Positions 5,795-11,533 of a stretch of DNA of 11,533 nucleotides are shown one piece after another (positions within the stretch are counted from its first letter, which is position 1; the number at the start of each line of letters is the position of its first letter). Made by a program: the position numbers and the translations under genes. The notes under the pieces were generated by a model. It worked only from the letters and a program-made list of their open reading frames with translations, did no database searches and had not been told where the DNA came from. The stretch is from Lentimicrobium sp. (GTDB lineage Bacteria; Bacteroidota; Bacteroidia; Flavobacteriales; Flavobacteriaceae). Where the stretch lies: assembly GCA_022758945.1 (NCBI GenBank), contig JAEMQE010000160.1, forward strand, positions 1 to 11,533. The letters are read 5' to 3'.

Positions 5795-7342
5795 TTAAGC
5801 TGTTGCTATATTCAGCATTTTTTGTGTCGCCTTGATTGCAGCAACCGTTTGATCGGAATCTAATCCTCTGGTTTTGAATTCTTTTTTACCATTAGTCCAA
5901 GTAATAATCGTTTCGCAAAGCGCATCAGAACTACTTCCTGGAGGAATTCGAACTGCATAATCAATTAGTTTAGGCAAAGTCATTTTTTTGCTTTTATATA
6001 TTTTGGTCAAAGCATTCATAAATGCATCAAATTGTCCGTCACCTTGAGCATTTTCTTCAATTATTTCACCGTCAATTTTTAAACAAAGCGTGGTTGAAGG
6101 TCTCATCCCTTTGGAGTGAACTAATACATAAGTCTCGATAACAATTTTGTCTTCATAAGTTTGACTGTCCAAAACATCGGAAATGATATACGGCAAATCT
6201 TCTTTGGTAACAGTTTCTTTTTTGTCTCCTAATTCAATGATTCTTTGGGTAACCAATTTTAAATCTTCCTGATTGAGTTGTAACCCTAATTCCTGAAGAT
6301 TTTTTTCAATATTAGCTTTTCCAGATGTTTTTCCTAAAGCATATTTTCGTTTTCTGCCAAAACGCTCCGGAAGCAAATCATTGAAATATAAATTATTTTT
6401 GTTGTCGCCATCAGCGTGGATTCCAGCGGTTTGTGTAAAAACATTGTCGCCTACAATAGGTTTGTTGGCAGGAATTCTATAGCCTGTAAAAGTTTCGACC
6501 AGTTTACTAACCGAGTACAATGACGATTCTTTTACGTTGATTTTTACTTCTGGCAAGAAGTCATTTATCACTGCAACGACACTTTCTATTGGTGCATTTC
6601 CAGCACGTTCGCCCATTCCGTTTACTGTAACGTGCAAGCCGTTGACGCCTGCTTTTACAGCTTCCAAGACATTGGCAACGCTTAAATCGTAATCATTATG
6701 TGCGTGAAAATCAAAATGGATTTTCGGATATTTTGCGGTAATTTTCGAAATATATTCAAATGTTTGAGACGGAATAAGCACTCCCAGAGTATCGGGCAAC
6801 AATATTCTTTTGACTGGCTGTGTCGCCAAAAAATCCAAAAATCGAAACACATATTCTGGGGAATTTTTCATTCCGTTGCTCCAATCTTCCAAATAAATAT
6901 TAGTTTCAATATCATTTTCTTTGGCCAAAGCAATAATTTCAGCAATTTCGGCAAAATGCTGTTCGGGAGTCTTTTTCAGTTGATGTGTCAAATGATTCAT
7001 CGAACCTTTGGTCAATAAATTTTGAACTTTGGCTCCAGCCTTTTTCATCCATTCTATAGAAATTCCTCCATCTACAAATGCCAAAACTTCAATTCTATCG
7101 CTATATCCTTTGCTTTCAGCCCAAGCCGTGATGCCTTTTACAGCTTGAAATTCGCCTTCGCTTACTCGAGCCGAGGCAATTTCTATTCTATCAATATTCA
7201 ATTCTTCCAACAACAATTGTGCAATGGTTAATTTTTCTGCAGCAGAAAATGATACTCCTGATGTTTGTTCTCCATCACGAAGCGTCGTGTCCATTATTTC
7301 AATTTTTCTTTTCATTTTTTTTGCTTTTTGGTAATAAACCAT
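5795..7342 (-). CDS. cimA: citramalate synthase-like / 2-isopropylmalate synthase family enzyme
   Basis: A 515-residue acetyl-CoA-dependent aldol acyltransferase (HMGL-like TIM barrel plus LeuA-dimer regulatory domain). The barrel starts DTTLRDGEQTSGVSF: Arg22 and Asp23 are catalytic/metal residues, and His213 and His215 (FHAHNDYD) bind the metal. Glu152 lies in YLEDWSNG. The acetyl-CoA site corresponds to Asp311, Asn317 and Tyr319. Leu87, Leu110 and Tyr150 align with Leu81, Leu104 and Tyr144, the pyruvate-selecting residues I recall from Leptospira CimA, and length and wording match that enzyme throughout. Hence citramalate synthase is preferred over classical LeuA, though databases often call such genes 2-isopropylmalate synthase. 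The C-terminal domain (about 395-510) should bind an amino acid effector. Start: 7342 has AAGGA just upstream; the ATG at 7315 fits homologues better and is equally possible. Confidence 0.8.
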   Translation of the reverse strand: MVYYQKAKKMKRKIEIMDTTLRDGEQTSGVSFSAAEKLTIAQLLLEELNIDRIEIASARVSEGEFQAVKGITAWAESKGYSDRIEVLAFVDGGISIEWMKKAGAKVQNLLTKGSMNHLTHQLKKTPEQHFAEIAEIIALAKENDIETNIYLEDWSNGMKNSPEYVFRFLDFLATQPVKRILLPDTLGVLIPSQTFEYISKITAKYPKIHFDFHAHNDYDLSVANVLEAVKAGVNGLHVTVNGMGERAGNAPIESVVAVINDFLPEVKINVKESSLYSVSKLVETFTGYRIPANKPIVGDNVFTQTAGIHADGDNKNNLYFNDLLPERFGRKRKYALGKTSGKANIEKNLQELGLQLNQEDLKLVTQRIIELGDKKETVTKEDLPYIISDVLDSQTYEDKIVIETYVLVHSKGMRPSTTLCLKIDGEIIEENAQGDGQFDAFMNALTKIYKSKKMTLPKLIDYAVRIPPGSSSDALCETIITWTNGKKEFKTRGLDSDQTVAAIKATQKMLNIATA

Positions 7343-7369
7343 TATTCCTTTTTTAAACCATTAAGAAAT

Positions 7370-7876
7370 TTATTCAACTTTTATTTCAAACAAACTTAAT
7401 GTGATTCCTTCGTAATGTTTGGGCAATCCTTTGTATTCTGGTGTAATAACACCAAGAAAATCAAACCCACATTTTTGATAATATTCGATTAAGGATTCAT
7501 TGTCGCCCCAAGTATCCATTCTCAAAAAATCTAAATTTTTTTCTTTGGCGAAAGCCATTCCCCATTCGGCAATTTTTTTCACAAAATGTTGTCCTCTATA
7601 TTTTGGATGTGTCACAATCCTGTGAAAATAAACTGCTTTGTCTATATTTTTTTCTTTCCAAATGCTTTCATCTTCAAAAGTAATGGCAAAAATGCAGGCA
7701 ATTTCGTTGTCAATTATGATTTTCCATTGACGTTTTTCAGAAATTTCTTTCGTGACCAAATCCCTGTCAAACCCTTGCCATTGCTTATTGAATTTCGTTT
7801 TTTGATAGGTAATTGCCAAGTCATAAAACTCGAAAATTTTGTCAATATCTTGAATTGTGCTTGGTTTGAAAGTCAT
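7370..7876 (-). CDS. GNAT-family N-acetyltransferase, substrate unknown
   Basis: A 168-residue acetyl-CoA-dependent acyltransferase of the GNAT fold. The order of elements is regular: helix at about 7-25, beta strands around WKIIIDNEIACIFAITF (51-67), motif A strand and loop FHRIVTHPKYRGQHFVKKIAEW (84-105), then the motif B region LRMDTWGDNESLIEYYQKCGFDFLG (118-142). The pyrophosphate loop reads RGQHFV where the usual pattern is R-G-x-G-x-G/A, so both glycines are replaced; the loop may bind acetyl-CoA differently or the activity may be reduced. It lies 26 bases after leuD and 27 bases (or 54) before the cimA-like gene, so it is almost certainly co-transcribed with the leu genes. No role in leucine synthesis is known for such a protein; a small-molecule or amino-acid acetyltransferase is the default guess. 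Confidence 0.85.
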   Translation of the reverse strand: MTFKPSTIQDIDKIFEFYDLAITYQKTKFNKQWQGFDRDLVTKEISEKRQWKIIIDNEIACIFAITFEDESIWKEKNIDKAVYFHRIVTHPKYRGQHFVKKIAEWGMAFAKEKNLDFLRMDTWGDNESLIEYYQKCGFDFLGVITPEYKGLPKHYEGITLSLFEIKVE

Positions 7877-7902
7877 TATTTATTTAGCAAAAATAAGTTT
7901 AA

Positions 7903-8499
7903 TTAATAAGGCAATTTATTAGCAAATGTTACCACTTCTGATTTTATATTTTGCAAGTAATCAATATCATCAAAACCATTAATCATATTGTCTTTTTTAT
8001 AGCCACTGATGTCAAAAGATTCTTTCTCTCCACTTGCTTTAAGCGTAATAGTTTGTTTAGGAAGGTTGATTTCTAATTCGGTTTTTGGATCAGCTTCGAT
8101 AGCTTTGAAGATTTTATCAGCAAATTCAGCACTTACTTGAACTGGCAAAACACCAATATTCAAACAGTTATTTCTGAAAATATCTGCAAAAAAACTTGAA
8201 ACTACCGCTCTAAATCCGTAATCATAAACTGCCCAAGCCGCGTGTTCTCTTGAAGAACCAGAACCAAAGTTCTTTCCGCCAACAAGGATTTTTCCGCTAT
8301 AAGTTGGATTGTTTAAAACAAATTCAGTTTTTGGAGAACCATCATTATTGTATCTCCAGTCACGGAAAAGGTTGTCGCCAAAACCAACACGTTCTGTCGC
8401 TTTCAAAAAACGAGCAGGAATAATTTGGTCCGTATCTACATTTTCAATAGAAAGCGGGACTGCGCTACTTGTAAGGATATTAAATTTATCGTAAGCCAT
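7903..8499 (-). CDS. leuD: 3-isopropylmalate dehydratase small subunit LeuD
   Basis: A 198-residue small (swivel-domain) subunit of isopropylmalate isomerase. It pairs with LeuC to turn 2-isopropylmalate into 3-isopropylmalate, and in the citramalate route it isomerises citramalate to methylmalate. The opening NVDTDQIIPARFL at 20-32 and the substrate loop GKNFGSGSSREHAAWA at 75-90 are the family signatures; the latter carries the arginine/serine residues that complete the active site. Length matches the usual ~200 residues. On the minus strand the gene starts 14 bases after the left octamer arm (8514-8533), so its translation start region lies right beside the inserted module, unlike the tight leuC-leuD junction expected in an undisturbed operon. 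Confidence 0.97.
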   Translation of the reverse strand: MAYDKFNILTSSAVPLSIENVDTDQIIPARFLKATERVGFGDNLFRDWRYNNDGSPKTEFVLNNPTYSGKILVGGKNFGSGSSREHAAWAVYDYGFRAVVSSFFADIFRNNCLNIGVLPVQVSAEFADKIFKAIEADPKTELEINLPKQTITLKASGEKESFDISGYKKDNMINGFDDIDYLQNIKSEVVTFANKLPY

Positions 8500-8513
8500 T
8501 TTATTTTGTTTTA

Positions 8514-8533
8514 CCGCAAAGGCGCAAAGGCGC
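8514..8533. repeat. left arm of the octamer inverted repeat
   Basis: CCGCAAAGGCGCAAAGGCGC is two and a half tandem octamers (CCGCAAAG, GCGCAAAG, GCGC). It matches the reverse complement of the right arm (8958-8981) at 18 of 20 positions. It is much richer in G+C than the surrounding intergenic DNA and lies 14 bases before the leuD start. Confidence 0.9.
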
Positions 8534-8562
8534 TATGCTATTTTTAATTTATTTATTTGAAA

Positions 8563-8949
8563 TTAATAGTTATTTACAAATCTTTTAAAACCAGTTTTTA
8601 TGATCGGGACATTAAAATTAATTAAAAAACCCATTCTTTTATCAGCTAATTTTAAATATGAAATTATTTGTGCTTGATGCACTGGTAATAGGGTGTCAAC
8701 TGATTTCAATTCAATTATCAATTCTTTTTCAACTAGTATGTCTATTCTGTATTCTTTTGAAAGGTCAAAACCTTTAAATTGTAAAGGAATACCAACCTGA
8801 CATTCCGCCGTAATATTTCTCAACTGCAATTCTCTCAAAAGACACATTTCATACACGGATTCTAATAAACCAGGTCCCATAATTTTGTGGACTTCAAGAC
8901 TAGCTAAAAATATTTGTTTTGCTAATTCTTCATATCGATCTATATCCAT
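8563..8949 (-). CDS. GxxExxY protein (PDDEXK_3-like nuclease fold)
   Basis: A 128-residue small soluble protein of the GxxExxY family (TIGR04256 / PF13366 type). The name-giving motif is GLLESVY at 27-33, inside the conserved VHKIMGPGLLESVYE segment. A PDDEXK-like core follows: Glu30, Asp70 in YRIDILV, Glu80-x-Lys82 in LIIELKSV, and Gln94 in HQAQIISYLKL; GFLINFNVPIIKTGFKRF near the end is also typical. These residues fit a Mg2+-dependent nuclease-type active site, but no substrate or biological role is established for the family as far as I know. Length is normal and the gene looks intact. It sits between leuC and leuD in the same orientation, 39 bases after the leuC stop, with inverted octamer arms on both sides. 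It is probably transcribed as a passenger of the leu operon. Confidence 0.93.
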   Translation of the reverse strand: MDIDRYEELAKQIFLASLEVHKIMGPGLLESVYEMCLLRELQLRNITAECQVGIPLQFKGFDLSKEYRIDILVEKELIIELKSVDTLLPVHQAQIISYLKLADKRMGFLINFNVPIIKTGFKRFVNNY

Positions 8950-8957
8950 ACTGTTTT

Positions 8958-8981
8958 CTTTGTGCCTTTGCGACTTTGCGG
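8958..8981. repeat. right arm of the octamer inverted repeat
   Basis: Read on the minus strand this is three tandem octamers: CCGCAAAG, TCGCAAAG, GCACAAAG. It pairs with the left arm at 8514-8533 (18 of 20). It begins 7 bases after the leuC stop and ends 8 bases before the GxxExxY start codon, so it also forms that gene's translation start region. Confidence 0.9.
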
Positions 8982-8988
8982 TGGAAAA

Positions 8989-10383
8989 TTAAATAAGCTC
9001 TCTTGGATCGGTCAAAACTCCCGTAACAGCAGCAGCAGCAGCCATAAACGGACTTGCCAGTAAGGTTCTTGAACCTGGACCTTGACGACCTTCGAAGTTT
9101 CTGTTTGATGTACTCACCGCATATTTTCCGGCAGGAACTTTATCATCATTCATCGCTAAACAAGCCGAACATCCCGGTTGACGCAATACAAAGCCTGCCT
9201 CGGTCAAAACGTCAAGAATTCCTTCTTCTTTGATTTGTGCTTCGACAACGTGTGAACCTGGAACCAACCAAGCCGTAACATTTGCTGCTTTTTGTCTTCC
9301 TTTTACAATCGATGCAAAAGCTCTGAAATCTTCAATTCGACCATTGGTACAACTTCCTAAGAAAACATAATCAATTGGTTTTCCAATCATTGCTTCGCCT
9401 TGGTTGTAACCCATATATGCCAACGATTTTACATACGTTTCTTCGCCTTCGGCAACATCTTTAGAAACTGGAATACTTTTAGAAATTCCTAATCCCATTC
9501 CAGGATTGGTCCCGTAAGTAATCATTGGCTCAATATCCGAAGCTGAGAAAGTAATTTCTTCATCGAAAATAGCATCGGCATCCGTTTTTAATGTTTTCCA
9601 ATACGCTACTGCTTTATCCCAAGCTTCGCCTTTTGGAGCATACAAACGACCTTCTAAATAATCGAAAGTAGTTTGGTCAGGAGCAATCATTCCGCCACGA
9701 GCACCCATTTCGATACTTAAATTACAAACTGTCATACGACCTTCCATTGTCATATTTTCGAAAACATCGCCAGCATATTCTACAAAATATCCTGTAGCAC
9801 CTGATGTTGATAATTTTGAAATGATATAAAGCGCCACGTCTTTTGGCGTAACTCCTAATTGAAGTTTTCCAGTTACGTTGATGCGCATTTTTTTAGGTTT
9901 CGGTTGCATAATACATTGCGTAGAAAGCACCATTTCCACCTCAGAAGTTCCAATTCCGAAAGCAATTGCTCCAAAAGCACCGTGAGTAGAAGTGTGTGAA
10001 TCGCCACAAACAATAGTTGCGCCCGGCAAAGTAATTCCGTTTTCAGGACCTACCACGTGAACAATTCCGTTTTTAATATTTCCTAAACCCCAGTGGCTAA
10101 TGCCATATTCTTTACAATTTTCCTCCAATGCTTTTAATTGATTTGCTGATAAAGCATCCTCAACCGGCAATTCTTGGTGTATTGTTGGTGTGTTGTGATC
10201 GGCAGTAGCAAAAGTACGTTCTGGATACAAAACCGAAATGCCTCTTTCTTTTAAACCTAAAAAAGCAACAGGACTGGTCACTTCGTGAATGAAATGACGG
10301 TCAATAAAAAACACGTCTGGTCCATCTTCAATTTTACGCACCACGTGCGAATCCCATACTTTGTCGAATAATGTAGTACTCAT
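8989..10383 (-). CDS. leuC: 3-isopropylmalate dehydratase large subunit LeuC
   Basis: A 464-residue aconitase-family large subunit of isopropylmalate isomerase, active in the cytoplasm with LeuD. The cluster ligands for the [4Fe-4S] centre are Cys345 (FLGSCTNGR) and Cys405 and Cys408 (QPGCSACLAMN). The aconitase signature regions VCGDSHTSTHGAFGAIAFGIG at 126-145 and STSNRNFEGRQG at 424-435 (substrate arginines) are present, as are DHNTPT at 62-67 and EMGARGGMIAPD at 225-236. The length is normal for bacterial LeuC. It is the first gene of the operon; no leuA lies in front of it in this window, where a gene-free divergent region faces dnaE. The start at 10383 follows an AT-rich leader of about 42 bases from a good promoter. 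Confidence 0.97.
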   Translation of the reverse strand: MSTTLFDKVWDSHVVRKIEDGPDVFFIDRHFIHEVTSPVAFLGLKERGISVLYPERTFATADHNTPTIHQELPVEDALSANQLKALEENCKEYGISHWGLGNIKNGIVHVVGPENGITLPGATIVCGDSHTSTHGAFGAIAFGIGTSEVEMVLSTQCIMQPKPKKMRINVTGKLQLGVTPKDVALYIISKLSTSGATGYFVEYAGDVFENMTMEGRMTVCNLSIEMGARGGMIAPDQTTFDYLEGRLYAPKGEAWDKAVAYWKTLKTDADAIFDEEITFSASDIEPMITYGTNPGMGLGISKSIPVSKDVAEGEETYVKSLAYMGYNQGEAMIGKPIDYVFLGSCTNGRIEDFRAFASIVKGRQKAANVTAWLVPGSHVVEAQIKEEGILDVLTEAGFVLRQPGCSACLAMNDDKVPAGKYAVSTSNRNFEGRQGPGSRTLLASPFMAAAAAVTGVLTDPRELI

Positions 10384-10432
10384 TTTTAACTATTTTTATT
10401 AAATGTCTTTCTATTTTTTAGAACAATGGGAG

Positions 10433-10462
10433 CAAATTTAAAAAAAGAAATAAAGGTGTCAA
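10433..10462 (-). promoter_or_regulatory. promoter of the leu operon
   Basis: On the minus strand TTGACA begins at 10462 and is followed, 19 bases after the TTG, by TAAATTTG (10440-10433). Both fit the Bacteroidota -33 TTG and -7 TAnnTTTG elements with normal spacing. Transcription would start near 10426, leaving a leader of about 42 bases before leuC, too short for a classical leader-peptide attenuator. Confidence 0.75.
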
Positions 10463-10498
10463 TTTTATTATTAACTTATATACGATACCCAAAACGGT

Positions 10499-10516
10499 TT
10501 TACGACACTTTACGAC
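10499..10516. repeat. direct repeat TTTACGAC x2 upstream of the leu promoter
   Basis: TTTACGAC occurs at 10499-10506 and 10509-10516, a 10-base period that places both copies on the same face of the helix. TACGATAC at 10481-10488 and TACGAC at about 10829 are partial copies. The pair lies about 40 bases upstream of the -33 element, a usual position for an activator site. Confidence 0.35.
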
Positions 10517-10898
10517 TACAGTTTGTTAGTTTAGGAATTTTTGTCTCATTTTGATTTCGACTTTATTTTTAATATTGTCTTTATAATAGGTATTGCTACG
10601 AGGATTTTTTAAGTTTATGATTTCAGTAAAATTTTAATATAAATAACGGTTTTGGTTGTAAATACTTTAACAAAATACAGAATTTAGGCAATAATTAATA
10701 ATGATAATGCTTTGAATTGTTTCATTCAGTTATCTAAAAAACCTGTTTTTGGGCTTTTTAAGTTCAAAGAAAGTGAAGTAAAATGGATGTTTTTAATATC
10801 GAATTGATTATTTTATTTGGTAAAATACTACGACATCCAAAAAAAATGAATCATTAATTTATTTGGTATTTTAAAGGGTCTTTTGTTAATAACTATAA

Positions 10899-10929
10899 TT
10901 GAAATTCTATCTCATAAAATGTATTTTTG
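10899..10929 (+). promoter_or_regulatory. candidate dnaE promoter 1
   Basis: TTG at 10899-10901 and TATTTTTG at 10922-10929 fit the -33/-7 consensus with a 20-base spacer. The leader to dnaE would be about 78 bases. Confidence 0.5.
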
Positions 10930-10956
10930 GAACTGACTAAATCAGATTTATTTTTG
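10927..10956 (+). promoter_or_regulatory. candidate dnaE promoter 2
   Basis: TTG at 10927-10929 and a second TATTTTTG at 10949-10956 fit the consensus with a 19-base spacer. Its -33 overlaps the -7 of candidate 1, so the two would be tandem promoters. Its leader would consist mostly of the heptamer array. Confidence 0.5.
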
Positions 10957-10980
10957 AGGTTTGTTTTACTTTAAACACTA

Positions 10981-11010
10981 ATCTAAAATCTAAAATCTAA
11001 AATCTAAAAT
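10981..11010. repeat. tandem heptamer array (ATCTAAA) x4 before dnaE
   Basis: Four perfect copies of ATCTAAA fill 10981-11008, plus AT of a fifth, ending four bases before the dnaE start codon. The array is thus in the dnaE leader and occupies the ribosome-binding position. Its complement (GATTTTA units) is close to the GATTTCAGATTTTC repeat at 2123-2164. Confidence 0.9.
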
Positions 11011-11014
11011 TTCA

Positions 11015-11533
11015 ATGTACTTAATATTCGATACCGAAACCACTGGCTTGCCTAAAAAATATACAGCACCCATTTCCGACACGGACAACTGGCCAAGATG
11101 TATTCAAATTGCTTGGCAGCTCCACGATGATATGGGAAAACTCGTTGAGCATCAGGATTATTTGGTGAAGCCCGAAGGATTTAATATTCCGTATGATGCC
11201 GAAAGAATTCACGGAATTTCGACTGAATTGGCCGAAGTCGAAGGAATTCCTTTATCCGAAGTTTTAGAGAAATTCAATGTTGCTTTGTCGAAAACCAAAT
11301 TTATTGTGGGTCAAAATCTAGGTTTTGACGTTAATATTATGGGTTGCGAATTTTATAGAATGGGTGTTGAAAGTCCAATGAGTTCAATGCCAATTCTTGA
11401 CACGTGTACTGAAGTTACTGCATCGTTATTGAAACTTCCTGGAGGTCGTGGCGGGAAATTCAAATTGCCTACGCTAACCGAATTACATTCATATCTTTTC
11501 AACAAACCTTTTGGTGAAGCGCACAACGCCACT
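11015..11533 (+). CDS. dnaE: DNA polymerase III alpha subunit, N-terminal proofreading exonuclease domain (partial)
   Basis: The first 173 residues of a gene that runs off the right edge. They form a DEDDh 3'-5' exonuclease (RNase_T / DnaQ-like). Exo I is FDTETTG with Asp6 and Glu8; Exo II is GQNLGFDVN with Asn101 and Asp105; the Exo III histidine is His170 in EAHNAT, and its partner aspartate should fall just past the edge. The segments TDTDNWPRCIQIAWQLHD-like (22-38) and LPGGRGGKFKLPTL (141-154) match the amino end of the long (~1500-residue) DnaE proteins of Flavobacteriia as I recall them, where proofreading and polymerase are one chain. The window does not show the polymerase part, so a free-standing epsilon-like protein is the alternative. 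The ATG at 11015 begins directly at the domain. Confidence 0.85.
   Translation, partial: MYLIFDTETTGLPKKYTAPISDTDNWPRCIQIAWQLHDDMGKLVEHQDYLVKPEGFNIPYDAERIHGISTELAEVEGIPLSEVLEKFNVALSKTKFIVGQNLGFDVNIMGCEFYRMGVESPMSSMPILDTCTEVTASLLKLPGGRGGKFKLPTLTELHSYLFNKPFGEAHNAT

Larger units (their letters stand above)
8514..8981 (-). mobile_element. candidate inserted module: GxxExxY gene bracketed by inverted octamer arms
   Basis: The 468-base block runs from arm to arm and contains one gene. Outside the arms only 14 bases remain before leuD and 7 before the leuC stop, so removal would leave a normal tight leuC-leuD junction of about 21 bases. There is no transposase and no obvious target duplication, so the block could instead be a passively mobilised or repeat-recombined cassette. 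The structure is clear; mobility is inference. Confidence 0.4.
10384..11014. other. gene-free divergent region between leuC and dnaE
   Basis: This 631-base stretch is very AT-rich and I see no convincing gene in it on either strand. It contains the leu promoter (10433-10462), a TTTACGAC direct repeat (10499-10516), a weak hairpin-like stretch at about 10735-10758 (A-run, CC, loop, GG, T-run), two candidate dnaE promoters (10899-10956) and the heptamer array (10981-11010). The middle, 10520-10890, shows nothing I can name and is unusually long for two compact neighbouring units, so an unannotated small RNA is possible but unsupported. Confidence 0.6.

Noticed and set aside
7022..7231. Plus-strand open frames inside cimA, leuB and the GNAT gene
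   Set aside because: They lie fully opposite well-supported conserved genes and read as Ser/Phe/Ile-rich translations typical of antisense frames.
7885..7893. TATTTTTG on the minus strand just before the GNAT start codon as an internal promoter
   Set aside because: The nearest TTG is only 16 bases away and transcription would start at about the start codon.
8514..8981. CRISPR or classical insertion sequence
   Set aside because: Repeats are tandem octamers without spacers, and the only gene is GxxExxY, not a transposase; no target-site duplication was seen.
10735..10758. Terminator-like hairpin in the leuC-dnaE gap
   Set aside because: The stem is mostly A-T pairs with a bulge and only two G-C pairs; too weak to list as a terminator.

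Overview
The window looks like a chromosomal segment of a Flavobacterium or close relative (Bacteroidota, Flavobacteriia). It is AT-rich and its promoters have the Bacteroidota -7 element TAnnTTTG with little Shine-Dalgarno signal. It also carries lineage-typical genes: a DUF6252-like lipoprotein, a small RRM protein with an RGG tail, S16 with a long Ala/Glu-rich tail, and a DNA polymerase III alpha subunit that begins with its own exonuclease domain. No organism name can be proved from the sequence alone.

Layout. (1) 66-3356, minus strand: rpsP, rimM and trmN6 form a translation/tRNA-modification cluster, followed by a secreted alpha/beta-hydrolase with a C-terminal TPR-like region whose flanks look like cassette boundaries. 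(2) 3357-4690, plus strand: a lipoprotein and an RRM protein, ending in a strong bidirectional terminator. (3) 4693-10383, minus strand: a branched-chain amino acid operon read leuC - GxxExxY gene - leuD - GNAT gene - cimA-like synthase - leuB, from a good promoter at 10433-10462. (4) 10384-11014: a 631-base gene-free divergent region holding the leu promoter, candidate dnaE promoters and a heptamer repeat. (5) 11015 to the right edge, plus strand: the start of dnaE, cut by the window.

How the genes work together. LeuC and LeuD form isopropylmalate isomerase and LeuB is the dehydrogenase. The acyltransferase encoded with them resembles (R)-citramalate synthase, with the residues recalled as pyruvate-selecting in the Leptospira enzyme, more than a classical LeuA. 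The operon could therefore make 2-oxobutyrate for isoleucine from pyruvate, with the same LeuBCD set also serving leucine if a LeuA is encoded elsewhere.

The most unusual structure is a 468-base module between leuC and leuD: a small GxxExxY (PDDEXK_3-like) protein bracketed by inverted arms built from octamers of the type NCGCAAAG (18 of 20 positions match between arms). It looks inserted exactly into an otherwise tight operon junction and could form a long-range mRNA stem.
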